A DNA stretch of 33,409 bases from an uncultured Lachnospiraceae bacterium (GCA_910588815.1 CAJUQY010000035.1:1-33409); one strand, 5' to 3'. Shown: positions 14,525 through 22,457, counted from the first letter of the stretch. Notes: a model not told the origin generated them from the letters alone. Translations and numbers: made by a program.

Positions 14525-16609
14525 TCAGACAGGCGCCGCCGGCTTCCTGCCGTACCGTCTGGCAAGCCGGCGCTTGATATACTGGCATCCCACCTCGCCG
14601 CTGTGTCCCAGATTGTAAAAATGCTGCTGCTTTAAAGCAATAATCCGCTCCCGGTACTCCTCCTGATTCGCAAGCAGTTCTTCCACGACGGGAGCCAGGT
14701 GCCTCACCTGGGCTTTTTCCACCTGGCGCCCCACCTTGGAGCGGGCCGTAATATCAAAAGGAACCAGCGGTATCTTCTGATAGTCCTCGTTGATCACTTT
14801 TAGCTTCGTGTTAATAAAAAGGGAGGGCTTATCTGTCGTAAACGAAAACTCATAGGCAATGCCGCTCCAGTCCGTGATAACCAGATCGGCCGTATAGACC
14901 GTCACATTGGAAGAAAAGTCTGTCTCGATCACAAAATCGTCCGACATCCTGTCCCGGTAACGTTCCATAATGGCTTTCATCTGCATGGGGAAACGGCGCA
15001 CATACTGGGGGTGCGGGCGGATAATGATGCGGTACCCCCTGCCGTATAAGGCTTCGACCAGATCATCCAGGCAGGAGTCCATAATATTGTCATACTGCCA
15101 GGACGGCGCGATCAAAATCGTCTTCATCTTGTTTTCCACCGGATCCATCGCTTCATAGGCGGCGATCATATCGTCGATCAATCCGTAGCCGCATTCGACG
15201 ATGCGCTTTCTCTTCGTATGGCGCAGCTTCTCAATGGCGCGGGCCTCGACCGCCTGCTCCCTGCTGACTACAAACAGCGTATCATAGGCATCAAGAGCCC
15301 CGGTCCGGTAAGCCAGATTGTCACTGGAGCAGCCATGATCCATGAAAATGTACTCTACGTTTTTCCGAACCCTGGACCGTTTGATATGGTATTTCTCCAG
15401 ATCCGGCGTTGTCATAATCACAATGTCCGCCTCCAGCTTCATCATCAGCGGAATCAGGCGGGTCTCGTCCACATAATAAGGGCGGATCCTCGGTTCATTT
15501 TTCTGAAAAACCGCATCGTCCGGATCACTGGTCACATAGTGAATCGTCAGGTCCGTATCCCGAAGGAGTGCCTCGATCAATTTCCGGAAATATTTATAGA
15601 ATCCGCTTCCCTCAGAATAAAACATGACCTTCATATTTTTTGCGTTCTCCGGCGCAAAAAATTGTTTATAGTATTTCTTCGCCAGAACGGCATTCTTTTT
15701 CTTCCTGGCCTGCTCCTCAGCGACGGACTGTTTCATCTCCCTCAGAACCTTATAATCAATGTATTTCTGAGGGGGGTAAACCACATTTACCAAATAGGTC
15801 ACTCCTATGGAAAAGAGGTTGCCAAAAGTCCAGTAGAGCCCCACTGCCGCCGGGACGATAAAGGCAAAGAAGCCGGAAAACCCAATCATAAAAACCGTCA
15901 TTCCCCACCGGGAAAGCTTATTCTGCTCAATCTGCAAAACATTGATCTTATTCTGGATCAGGCACATAAGAAAGGCGGACGCCCCTGCCAAAACCGGGAC
16001 GAGAAGCAGTCCGTTTACCAGGGCAGGGTCTGGAGTCTTTGTGAGGTCAAGTCCGAAAAAATCCAGGCGCATGCCCTGAATGGCGGCAACCGCCTCTTTA
16101 GCCCCGGGGAGTGAGAGGAACGCATCCGGCATGCTCCGCACCTGTTCCACTGCCGCAAGCTGGGCTGTCGTCCCCAAATGTCCCACCGTGGTCGACAATA
16201 GCTCCGCCGTCTTCTCCACGAAGGCCCCCTGAAGCTCTGACGGCAGATGCAGGATATGCTTTAACGGTTTATAAACAACATCAAGCAGGCCGAAGATAAT
16301 CGGGAGCTGGAGTAAAAGCGGCCAGACACCCGCCATGGGACTGTAATGTTCCTTCTTATAAAGCGCCGACTGTGCATCGATAAACGCATCCTTGTCATCC
16401 ACATACTGATAACGCAGGGCATCTAACTGCGGTTTCATCCGAACCATCTTGATGGAATTTTTCTGCACCAGCAAAGAGATCGGAAACATGACAGCCTTCG
16501 TCAGCAATGTAAACAAAATAAGCGCCAGGCCGTAATGGCGAAATACCTGATAGCATGCCCACATCAGCCAGCCCAGCGGCACACCCACAACGGTGTTAAT
16601 TAGCTCCAT
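14525..16609 (-). CDS. YidC/Oxa1 insertase domain fused to CDP-glycerol glycerophosphotransferase (TagB/TagF-like) domain
   Basis: This single 694-residue reading frame holds two normally separate proteins. Residues 1-~300 form a YidC/Oxa1 domain: ALILFTLLTKAVMFPISL with Lys38 where the groove Arg usually sits, QKNSIKMVRMKPQL, SPMAGVWPLLLQLPIIFGL, and the late segments GFFAFIVPAAVGLYW and FSIGVTYLV. A charged helix (290-315) leads to a TagB/TagF-type glycosyltransferase-B domain at 325-680 with MDHGCSSDN (His425), RPHPQ (His533), DFSSN and TDWSGIAYEFSF. That family transfers glycerol-phosphate from CDP-glycerol to teichoic-acid chains at the inner membrane face. AGAGGAA precedes the ATG, 2 bases after signal peptidase I. 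No stop or shift occurs at the junction. Confidence 0.88.
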   Translation of the reverse strand: MELINTVVGVPLGWLMWACYQVFRHYGLALILFTLLTKAVMFPISLLVQKNSIKMVRMKPQLDALRYQYVDDKDAFIDAQSALYKKEHYSPMAGVWPLLLQLPIIFGLLDVVYKPLKHILHLPSELQGAFVEKTAELLSTTVGHLGTTAQLAAVEQVRSMPDAFLSLPGAKEAVAAIQGMRLDFFGLDLTKTPDPALVNGLLLVPVLAGASAFLMCLIQNKINVLQIEQNKLSRWGMTVFMIGFSGFFAFIVPAAVGLYWTFGNLFSIGVTYLVNVVYPPQKYIDYKVLREMKQSVAEEQARKKKNAVLAKKYYKQFFAPENAKNMKVMFYSEGSGFYKYFRKLIEALLRDTDLTIHYVTSDPDDAVFQKNEPRIRPYYVDETRLIPLMMKLEADIVIMTTPDLEKYHIKRSRVRKNVEYIFMDHGCSSDNLAYRTGALDAYDTLFVVSREQAVEARAIEKLRHTKRKRIVECGYGLIDDMIAAYEAMDPVENKMKTILIAPSWQYDNIMDSCLDDLVEALYGRGYRIIIRPHPQYVRRFPMQMKAIMERYRDRMSDDFVIETDFSSNVTVYTADLVITDWSGIAYEFSFTTDKPSLFINTKLKVINEDYQKIPLVPFDITARSKVGRQVEKAQVRHLAPVVEELLANQEEYRERIIALKQQHFYNLGHSGEVGCQYIKRRLARRYGRKPAAPV

Positions 16610-16611
16610 AT

Positions 16612-17121
16612 CTAATTCCTCTGCAATCTGTAAAATTCAGGAAAATAAACGCATATTCCCCTGGCCAAAATGTCTTCCCGGCGGACAAAGGGCTCCTCCC
16701 AGGTGCGGGAATCCCCGGACTCCCGCCGGTTATCCCCCAAAACGATGTAGCGATCCTCCGGCACAAGGGTCTCCGGGTAAGTATCGTCGGAATATTCCTC
16801 CACATACGCTTCTTCTAAAAGCTTTCCGTCGATATACACCCTGCCGCCGCAAAGGGCAAAGGTCTGACCCGGAACGGCAATGATCCGCTTGACCAGCCAC
16901 TTCCTCTCCCCGATTTCCGGGTGATGGAAAAAAACGACGTCCCCCGGCTGGGGGTTTTCCCTGCCATAAGCCAGCCGGTTTCCCAGAACCATGGATCCGG
17001 AAGGGATAGCCGGCTCCATGGAACCGGAGGGCACATAGGCATTCAAGAGAAAAAAACAGTTTAAACATGCCGCCAAAAGAATGGCCGCCGCCGGAATCAG
17101 CAGGCGTCGTCCGCGCTTCAC
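16612..17121 (-). CDS. Signal peptidase I
   Basis: The 169-residue membrane protease has one N-terminal transmembrane segment (LLIPAAAILLAACLNCFFLL), the catalytic Ser34 in PSGSMEP, the general base Lys78 in VKRIIAVPG, and box E GDNRRESGDSR. It cleaves Sec-type signal peptides on the outer face of the membrane. The start overlaps the stop of the previous gene by ATGA. A dedicated signal peptidase between a membrane sulfatase-like gene and a YidC fusion suggests it serves proteins of this surface locus, though a housekeeping role cannot be excluded. Confidence 0.95.
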   Translation of the reverse strand: MKRGRRLLIPAAAILLAACLNCFFLLNAYVPSGSMEPAIPSGSMVLGNRLAYGRENPQPGDVVFFHHPEIGERKWLVKRIIAVPGQTFALCGGRVYIDGKLLEEAYVEEYSDDTYPETLVPEDRYIVLGDNRRESGDSRTWEEPFVRREDILARGICVYFPEFYRLQRN

Positions 17122-17726
17122 CTTCCGGGGGCCGTGCAGATGTGCAGCGCCCTCTTCAGCTCCTCCACGTTTCTCCGTTCCTCCGCCAACAGGCGCTTAA
17201 GCTCTCTGTTTTCCGCCGCAAGCCCTCCCTCTCCTCCGGCTTCGTCGTAAGGATCCGGCCTGGCCGCCTTGGAGGCAAAGACAGGTTCCCGGCCGGCAGA
17301 AAAGGCCGTGCCCGCCGCCTCCCTGGCGAAAGCAGCCGCCGGAGACTCTCCTGCATAAGCAGCCGCGGCAGAAGGCTCTCCTGCATAGACAGACGCGGCA
17401 GAAGGCTCTCCTGCAGGGGAAACCGCCGCCGGAGCGGACGTCTCTGCAAAGCTTCCGATCTCATAGTCGCCAAGGCCCATATCGTCGTCATCCGTATCGT
17501 CCTCATAGTAGACCGCGGTATCCTTCTTTTTTCCAAAACGGGAGAATTTCCTCCTGAGCCTGCGGAAATAGAAACTGAACGCGGCGCCGGCGGCAATCGC
17601 CACACCGGCGATAATCTGAATAATGTAAGTCATGGCCGAGGGATCGATATAGGCCAGTGCGGTCACCGAAAAAAGCAGGGAAGCACAAACAAAAAAATAC
17701 AGGAAGGAAAATACTTTCCTAATCAT
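17118..17726 (-). CDS. Small membrane protein with YIDPS motif and Ala/Glu/Ser-rich cytosolic tail
   Basis: The ATG at 17726 is chosen because AAGGAGATGTTT precedes it. The 202-residue protein has two membrane segments: a signal-like SFLYFFVCASLLFSVTALA, then after YIDPSAM the segment TYIIQIIAGVAIAAGAAFSF. A basic patch (RRLRRKF) follows, which puts the tail in the cytosol. The tail carries an acidic run, imperfect repeats of YAGEPSAA type at about 110-145 and a short coiled coil near the C-terminus (ENRELKRLLAEERRNVEELK). I recall YIDPs-TM proteins beside polymer-synthesis genes in other Clostridia, but I know no function. It may be a scaffold for the neighbouring LTA-type enzymes. Confidence 0.75.
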   Translation of the reverse strand: MIRKVFSFLYFFVCASLLFSVTALAYIDPSAMTYIIQIIAGVAIAAGAAFSFYFRRLRRKFSRFGKKKDTAVYYEDDTDDDDMGLGDYEIGSFAETSAPAAVSPAGEPSAASVYAGEPSAAAAYAGESPAAAFAREAAGTAFSAGREPVFASKAARPDPYDEAGGEGGLAAENRELKRLLAEERRNVEELKRALHICTAPGR

Positions 17727-17768
17727 AAACATCTCCTTATCAAAAATCACCACTGTCTATAAGCTCTG

Positions 17769-19508
17769 CTATATTCCTTTATACTGCATCGTGATCTCTC
17801 CGATCACTTTCCAATTGGAAAAATCATTGGCATCGCCCCTGATCTGGAAGGTATACATCTTGTCGGCTCCTTTTCCTTCTGTCCGCATCCACAGAATTCT
17901 GGTCATCTGCTCTGTTTCTCCGATGGATTCAATGGTCCGGCCATAGTCGCCCTCCAGTCCAAAATAGCCGGCAATGGAGGCCCGGAGATTGTCCTGGCAC
18001 ACCTGCTTGTCGGAAATTTTCATGGGGTCCTTTGTTTCCTTTCCCGCAGGCTTGATCATCAGGGTGCTCACCCGGCTCTCGCTGATGCCGCTCAGGTCTC
18101 CCGTCGATTTCGGCGGACGCCCATGGTCCGCGGTAATGATGATCGTGGTGTCATCATAAAGCCCCTTTTCCTTCAGATCTTCCATATACCGAAAGATCAT
18201 CCTGAAGTTCCCTACAATCTGTTCGTCCCTGGTAGAATCGGCCGGCTCCGCATCCGCGTTCATGGTAAACGGGTCGTGGGCGCCATTCAGATGATAAAAG
18301 ATAAAAGAGCCTTTCCCCTCTGTATCAACAGTCAGTCCCTTATCCCGGTATCCGCGCCAGAACACGGCATCGTCTACTGTGAAAAGCTCATTCTCGCCAT
18401 CCTCTTTCTCTGCCACCACAATATCGTTCAAATCGGAAGTTCCGATCTGAAAATAGGGCTTCATCGCCTCGGGCGCATAGCGGTAAAACGACAGATCCAG
18501 CATGTTTACAAGCAGCGGAACCCGCCTGATCTTTTTTTTGCCGATATCACGGACATTGTCCACAAAATCACTCACATCCCGGGGCTGTCCGAAAACGTAG
18601 CCGCAGTCGGTATACACTTTTGTCTGATAGCCTGCTTCGTGGATATCCGGCAGCAGGGGATACACCTGCTCCGTCCATGCCCTGTGGAAATAATCCTCCC
18701 AGGGAACGGCATAATCATGCTGAACGCCCGTCAGCAGATATGTAATCGACGGCCTGGTGTTTGCATAGCTTCCGGTAAAGTCATGGTAATAGGTAAAACC
18801 GTGAAGTCCCTCCTCCAGTTCCGGGTACTTCTCCAATGCCGCATCCATATATTGGTTGTCCAAACGGTCTAACAGGAATACGATCACGTTTTTCTCTCCT
18901 GCCACCTCATAAATCCCGTCTTTGGTAAGTCCCTGTTCCTCCTGTCCTGCCTCCCACAGCCGGTTGGAGCCCTTCCCCGCCGCCACAGATATGAGCGCAA
19001 TGACCTGGGCGCCGACCATGATCACACAGACCAGCTTCAGCCCCTTCGTCCATATCCTGCGGCTGAGATACAGCAAAAAAAATACGGCGGCAAAGACAAA
19101 CAGCCAGACTGCACAATTGATCAGCATGGGCACTTTGTACTGCTGCCATTTGACCGCATCCCCTGTCAATGCCCCGTGGTAGGTGTTCCAGAAATTCCCC
19201 TGCAGATATCCCGCCAATGTCCCTGCGAAAAGAAAGCTGACCGCCAGATTAAATATTTTTCCGCGCAGGAGAAATAAAATCCCCAGAAGCGCCGCAAAAA
19301 CCAATATCCCGACAGGAATCATGACTTTCAGCAAAACAGAAAAAGAAAATGACATCTCCTGAGCATTCTGAGCGTAAATCTCACAGGGTCCAAAAATAAA
19401 AAAAGTAAACGCATAAGCCAAAGCGCACAGCGCCGCCAGCGGCAGGCGTATCTTCCAGGAACGTTTATCCTGCCATAAAAGCTTCAGCTTTTCTCTTCCA
19501 CCATTCAT
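17769..19508 (-). CDS. Membrane-anchored alkaline-phosphatase/sulfatase-superfamily enzyme (LTA-synthase-like)
   Basis: The ATG at 19508 is preferred (GAGGAG four bases upstream) over an in-frame TTG at 19520. The 579-residue protein has about five N-terminal membrane segments up to residue ~175. An extracellular alkaline-phosphatase-type domain follows: NVIVFLLDRLD with Asp214 as a metal ligand, SYANTRPSITYLLTG with Thr251 as the candidate nucleophile, HLNGAHDPF, and TIIITADHGRPP. The architecture is that of LtaS-type phosphoglycerol transferases and phosphoethanolamine transferases, though the motif details differ from classic LtaS. A ~60-residue tail follows the catalytic core. It is first in the polymer operon, and moving glycerol-phosphate or a similar group outside the membrane is the likely role. 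Confidence 0.8.
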   Translation of the reverse strand: MNGGREKLKLLWQDKRSWKIRLPLAALCALAYAFTFFIFGPCEIYAQNAQEMSFSFSVLLKVMIPVGILVFAALLGILFLLRGKIFNLAVSFLFAGTLAGYLQGNFWNTYHGALTGDAVKWQQYKVPMLINCAVWLFVFAAVFFLLYLSRRIWTKGLKLVCVIMVGAQVIALISVAAGKGSNRLWEAGQEEQGLTKDGIYEVAGEKNVIVFLLDRLDNQYMDAALEKYPELEEGLHGFTYYHDFTGSYANTRPSITYLLTGVQHDYAVPWEDYFHRAWTEQVYPLLPDIHEAGYQTKVYTDCGYVFGQPRDVSDFVDNVRDIGKKKIRRVPLLVNMLDLSFYRYAPEAMKPYFQIGTSDLNDIVVAEKEDGENELFTVDDAVFWRGYRDKGLTVDTEGKGSFIFYHLNGAHDPFTMNADAEPADSTRDEQIVGNFRMIFRYMEDLKEKGLYDDTTIIITADHGRPPKSTGDLSGISESRVSTLMIKPAGKETKDPMKISDKQVCQDNLRASIAGYFGLEGDYGRTIESIGETEQMTRILWMRTEGKGADKMYTFQIRGDANDFSNWKVIGEITMQYKGI

Positions 19509-19538
19509 CAAACTCCTCAATCCTCCAAGCCTGCAAAA

Positions 19539-19561
19539 AGGAATGTTTTTAAAATATTCCT
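19539..19561. promoter_or_regulatory. 23-bp near-perfect palindrome upstream of the LTA-synthase-like gene
   Basis: AGGAAT at 19539-19544 and ATTCCT at 19556-19561 flank a TTTT/AAAA core, so nearly all positions pair. It lies 31 bases before the start codon on the minus strand. It could be an operator or a leader hairpin; no known regulator motif was recognised. Confidence 0.4.
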
Positions 19562-19654
19562 CCCATGGTACTCTGTCATAATCTTTCGACCATTCATGCC
19601 ATATATTTTATAGATCACCGCTCATTTACAATCAAAAATAATACCACAAAAATG

Positions 19655-19708
19655 GCTTTGTTTCAATCCTTTTAAAGAAAAACCATTCTTTCTCAAATGT
19701 AAAACAAA
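19655..19708. repeat. Dispersed 54-nt repeat, copy 1
   Basis: The segment starts GCTTTGTTTCAATCC and contains a small hairpin AAAGAA (19674-19679)/TTCTTT (19686-19691). A copy with about five substitutions in the first 50 bases lies at 33149-33202. This copy sits between divergent promoters, so it is not needed as a terminator. Confidence 0.75.
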
Positions 19709-19734
19709 AGCCTGATTCCGTCCCGCCTCCCTCC

Positions 19735-19763
19735 TTGATATTCCCCCGGATTTGGAATATAAT
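19735..19763 (+). promoter_or_regulatory. Sigma-A promoter of the two-component operon
   Basis: TTGATA (19735-19740), 17 bases, TATAAT (19758-19763). GGAAT (19754-19758) and ATTCC (19766-19770) form an inverted repeat that straddles the -10, a candidate repressor or autoregulation site. Confidence 0.8.
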
Positions 19764-19799
19764 AAATTCCATAGAGCCGGACAAAGGAGGAAAACAGCC

Positions 19800-21068
19800 A
19801 TGACCATCATAATGAGCGCGTTATTATCACTCTGCGCTTTTGCTTCCTGCTTTTCTGCCCTTGCCTGGATCCATTTCAAGCTTCCAAACGCGATCCGTCT
19901 TTCTCTCCTGACCTGCGTTTTTTCCATGGCCTTTCATATCTTAAGCGCCTACTTTTGGAACGGACTGGACATAACCCCGGCAGTTTTTCTCTTCTGCCTG
20001 CCGGTGCTCTTATTTTACCCGCAGTTTCCCATTCCGGATACCATTGCAGTGGTTTCCATTGCCTGCGCCTGCTATGGCGCGCTTTCCGCGATGACTGCCG
20101 TTTTCTTTTCCCTGGAAGAGATCTCCCTGTTTTTCCGCTGCGCCCTGGCTGCTCTCGGCCTCGTCAGCTTCTCTTTCCTGATCCGGCAGATGTATCCTCT
20201 GTTTCCCGGCACGGACTGGAAACGCTGTCTTCTGGAACCTGAAGGGAACGGACATGCCCTGCCCCTTTCCGGCTTCTGTGCCGGACTTTTGCTCTTCGCT
20301 TTCTGCCTGAGCCTGCCGGTCCTCTTTCCCGGATTTTTGGCGGCGTTTCTTCCTCTGGAGCTTTTCGCTTTTATATCCGGCCTTTCCTTTTTTAATCTGT
20401 TTCTCTCCCACCGGCAGGAAAACCAGTCGCTGCTCTTCGAAAAGCAATACCGGGAGGAAATGCAGACCTTTATGAGCGTGATCCGTTCCCAGCGCCACGA
20501 TTACAATTTCCATGTGCAGACCATTTACGGTCTGATCGGGCGGAAGGATTATGAAGCCTGTGAGGCTTATCTCAAAGAACTTCTGGCAGACTCCATCGCC
20601 ATGAACCGCCTGCTGCCCCTCTCCGACCCTGCCGTCAGCGCCCTGATCCTTTCCTTTCAGACCCAGGCCGCCCAGATGGGAACCCGGCTCGAGATTTCCA
20701 TTGAAAACGATCTGTCCCAGATCACAACCAATGTATATGAAACCAATAAGATCATCGGAAATCTTCTGCAAAACGCCCTGGACGAAACGGAGCTTCTTTC
20801 CGACAGATCTTACGGGATCCGGCTGTCCATCTTAAAACGTGGAGAATTCGCTGTGATCCACGTCTCCAACCGGGCACGCAGCGAAAGCCCCATGGCCGGC
20901 TATCAGGAAGGACGCTCCTCTAAAAAAGGGCATGAAGGCATCGGCGTCGCTTCGATCCGCCATCTGGCTCTTTGCCACGGCGGCACAGTCTATTCCCGCA
21001 TGGAACAGGATATCATCCACTTTGTAGCAAAAATCCCGTTAAATCTGGCAAAGGAGAGTGCATCATGA
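19800..21068 (+). CDS. AgrC/GHKL-type sensor histidine kinase
   Basis: The start ATG at 19800 follows AAAGGAGG by nine bases; the in-frame ATG at 19752 lies upstream of the -10 and is rejected. The 422-residue protein has about six membrane segments to residue ~200. A dimerisation helix with QRHDYNFHVQTIYGL follows, where His233 is the phospho-acceptor. A GHKL ATPase domain comes last, with an N-box like NKIIGNLLQNALDE, and GHEGIGVASIRHL as the G-box. No extracytoplasmic sensing domain is present, as in AgrC, which senses peptides through its membrane part. It overlaps the LytTR response-regulator gene by ATGA. The signal is unknown, and no AgrD-like peptide was seen nearby. Confidence 0.88.
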   Translation: MTIIMSALLSLCAFASCFSALAWIHFKLPNAIRLSLLTCVFSMAFHILSAYFWNGLDITPAVFLFCLPVLLFYPQFPIPDTIAVVSIACACYGALSAMTAVFFSLEEISLFFRCALAALGLVSFSFLIRQMYPLFPGTDWKRCLLEPEGNGHALPLSGFCAGLLLFAFCLSLPVLFPGFLAAFLPLELFAFISGLSFFNLFLSHRQENQSLLFEKQYREEMQTFMSVIRSQRHDYNFHVQTIYGLIGRKDYEACEAYLKELLADSIAMNRLLPLSDPAVSALILSFQTQAAQMGTRLEISIENDLSQITTNVYETNKIIGNLLQNALDETELLSDRSYGIRLSILKRGEFAVIHVSNRARSESPMAGYQEGRSSKKGHEGIGVASIRHLALCHGGTVYSRMEQDIIHFVAKIPLNLAKESAS

Positions 21069-21796
21069 GTAAAGAACGGATCCTTCTCATCGACGACCAG
21101 CCCTCTGCGGCGGAAGCCTCCCTTCTCGCCCTTTCCCATTTTGTTCCCAGAGAACAGATCCTTTACGTTTCTTCTGCCGCCAAAGCCATGGACGCGCTGA
21201 ATACCCGGACCTTCTCCCTGGCGTTTCTGGATATTGACATGCCCGATACCAGCGGCTTTTCCCTGGCGGGTTATCTGGAAGAACACCACAAGGGGCTCCC
21301 TTACGTATTTTTGACCGGCTATGCTGATTTTGCCGCCAAAACCTACGATTACGAGCCCCTTGATTTTCTTACAAAACCCATTGATATCGTCCGCCTGCAA
21401 AAAACCTTTGACCGCTTTCACAGACAGCCTAAAAACCTTCCCGCCATGGAAAAAGTAGCAGTCCATACAAAACAGGACTATATCTTCATCGACCCCCGGG
21501 ATATTTTATATATCTCCCGGGAAAAACGAAAAAATCTGATCTTCTGCAGGAACGGACTTGTCCACCCCGTCGTCTCATCCTTGGACGAGCTGGAGCTTGT
21601 TTTCGAAGATTACGGTTTTTTCCGCTGCCATCAGTCTTATCTGATCCCTCTGGAAGGGATCACCGCCCTGCGGGCCAGTTCTTTCGGACAGACCTACGAG
21701 GCCGTGATCGGTGAAACCCATGTGATCCCCGTCAGCCGCAGCCGTTTTGCACGCCTCCGGGAAGAGCTGTCCCGCCGCGGAATCCGGTTTCTGTAG
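21065..21796 (+). CDS. LytTR-family response regulator
   Basis: The 243-residue protein starts at the ATG overlapping the kinase stop. The receiver domain (1-~120) has the acidic pair Asp10-Asp11, phospho-acceptor Asp56 in LAFLDIDMP, Thr in FLTGYADF and Lys in LTKPID. The C-terminal LytTR DNA-binding domain (about 135-240) has DYIFIDPRDILYIS, FFRCHQSYLIPL and VIPVSRSRFARL. LytTR regulators bind paired 9-bp direct repeats; targets may be the divergent surface-polymer operon starting at 19508 or other loci. It ends convergent with the FTR-like gene, and 21797-21904 holds no clear gene or terminator. Confidence 0.92.
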   Translation: MSKERILLIDDQPSAAEASLLALSHFVPREQILYVSSAAKAMDALNTRTFSLAFLDIDMPDTSGFSLAGYLEEHHKGLPYVFLTGYADFAAKTYDYEPLDFLTKPIDIVRLQKTFDRFHRQPKNLPAMEKVAVHTKQDYIFIDPRDILYISREKRKNLIFCRNGLVHPVVSSLDELELVFEDYGFFRCHQSYLIPLEGITALRASSFGQTYEAVIGETHVIPVSRSRFARLREELSRRGIRFL

Positions 21797-21904
21797 GCAG
21801 AAAGATATTCTTCGTCCGGGATCCCAAGCACCCTTTCGATGTCCAGCCGGCGGACCAAAACCCGTGCACTGCATCATTTACCCGCAGCATGATCTGAACT
21901 CCTG

Positions 21905-22105
21905 TTATTTTTCTTTATAATAGAGCATGCAGTGGCAATAACCTTCAAACTCCGGATCCGCGATCTGATCTTTAAATTCCTGGCACATGCATTTGTACTC
22001 TTCTCTGATCTCCGTCCTGCAGGGGCAATAGCCCCCCCTGGCCGCCAGACCTTCCCGCACCGTCCGCACAACCTCCACATTCTCATTTAACCGTATCTTT
22101 CCCAT
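21905..22105 (-). CDS. Compact ferredoxin:thioredoxin-reductase catalytic-chain-like protein
   Basis: The 66-residue protein has six cysteines in three CxC pairs: CPCR (27, 29), CMC (39, 41) and CHC (57, 59), with GYCHCMLYYK at the end. This is the signature of the FTR catalytic subunit, in which four cysteines hold a 4Fe-4S cluster and two form the redox-active disulfide that reduces thioredoxin. Here the spacing is 9 residues between the first two pairs and 15 between the last two. In the cyanobacterial enzyme, as I remember it, the longer gap is the first one. It is encoded 32 bases after a thioredoxin, which supports the function. Confidence 0.85.
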   Translation of the reverse strand: MGKIRLNENVEVVRTVREGLAARGGYCPCRTEIREEYKCMCQEFKDQIADPEFEGYCHCMLYYKEK

Positions 22106-22137
22106 AAGCTTCCTCCTAAAAACCTGCTGTTCCCCTC

Positions 22138-22455
22138 TTATTCATACATCATCCGCGCCAGATTCTCATTGATCCCGGAGCGCTCCATGCCGCCTTCGCT
22201 TCGATGTACCTGCTCCCCATTTCTGAAATATAAAAATGTGGGAATCCCCGAAATATCAAACCTCTTCGTAAACTCCGGATAAGCCGTCGTGTTGACCTTA
22301 ATAAAACGGATCAGCCCCATGTCGTCGGCCGCCTCCCTGAAAAAAGGAGCCGTGTATGCGCAGGCGCCGCAATGATCTCCGTAAAAATCCACCGCTGCAT
22401 ATTCCGTTTTGATCAGCTCGTCAAAAGTTTCCGCCGTTGCTTCTATTACCGCCAT
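22138..22455 (-). CDS. Thioredoxin-like protein with CGAC active site
   Basis: The 105-residue thioredoxin fold has VDFYGDHCGACAYTAPFF (Cys29, Cys32) and the cis-Pro loop SGIPTFLYF, with the usual length. The active site is CGAC rather than CGPC, which typically shifts redox potential. It has no signal peptide, so it acts in the cytosol. The gene starts 2 bases after the trigger-factor-like gene and precedes the FTR-like gene, so ferredoxin-derived electrons could pass through FTR to this protein and on to a client of the same operon. Confidence 0.93.
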   Translation of the reverse strand: MAVIEATAETFDELIKTEYAAVDFYGDHCGACAYTAPFFREAADDMGLIRFIKVNTTAYPEFTKRFDISGIPTFLYFRNGEQVHRSEGGMERSGINENLARMMYE

Positions 22456-22457
22456 AT

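Noticed and set aside
19655..19708. CRISPR-like sequence: the minus strand contains GGATTGAAAC, similar to the end of some CRISPR repeats.
   Set aside because: Only one copy occurs at each of two distant sites, there are no regularly spaced repeats or spacers, and no cas genes are present in the window.
19800..21796. An Agr-type quorum-sensing locus, which would need agrB and agrD genes near the AgrC-like kinase.
   Set aside because: No AgrB-like membrane protease or short peptide gene was found around the kinase and regulator, so only the two-component pair is reported.
21797..21904. A possible gene remnant: on the minus strand one frame reads VRRLDIERVLGIPDEEYLSA, which looks protein-like.
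   Set aside because: It is broken by stops on the upstream side, runs into the response-regulator gene, has no ribosome site and no family I can name. It may be chance or a decayed fragment.
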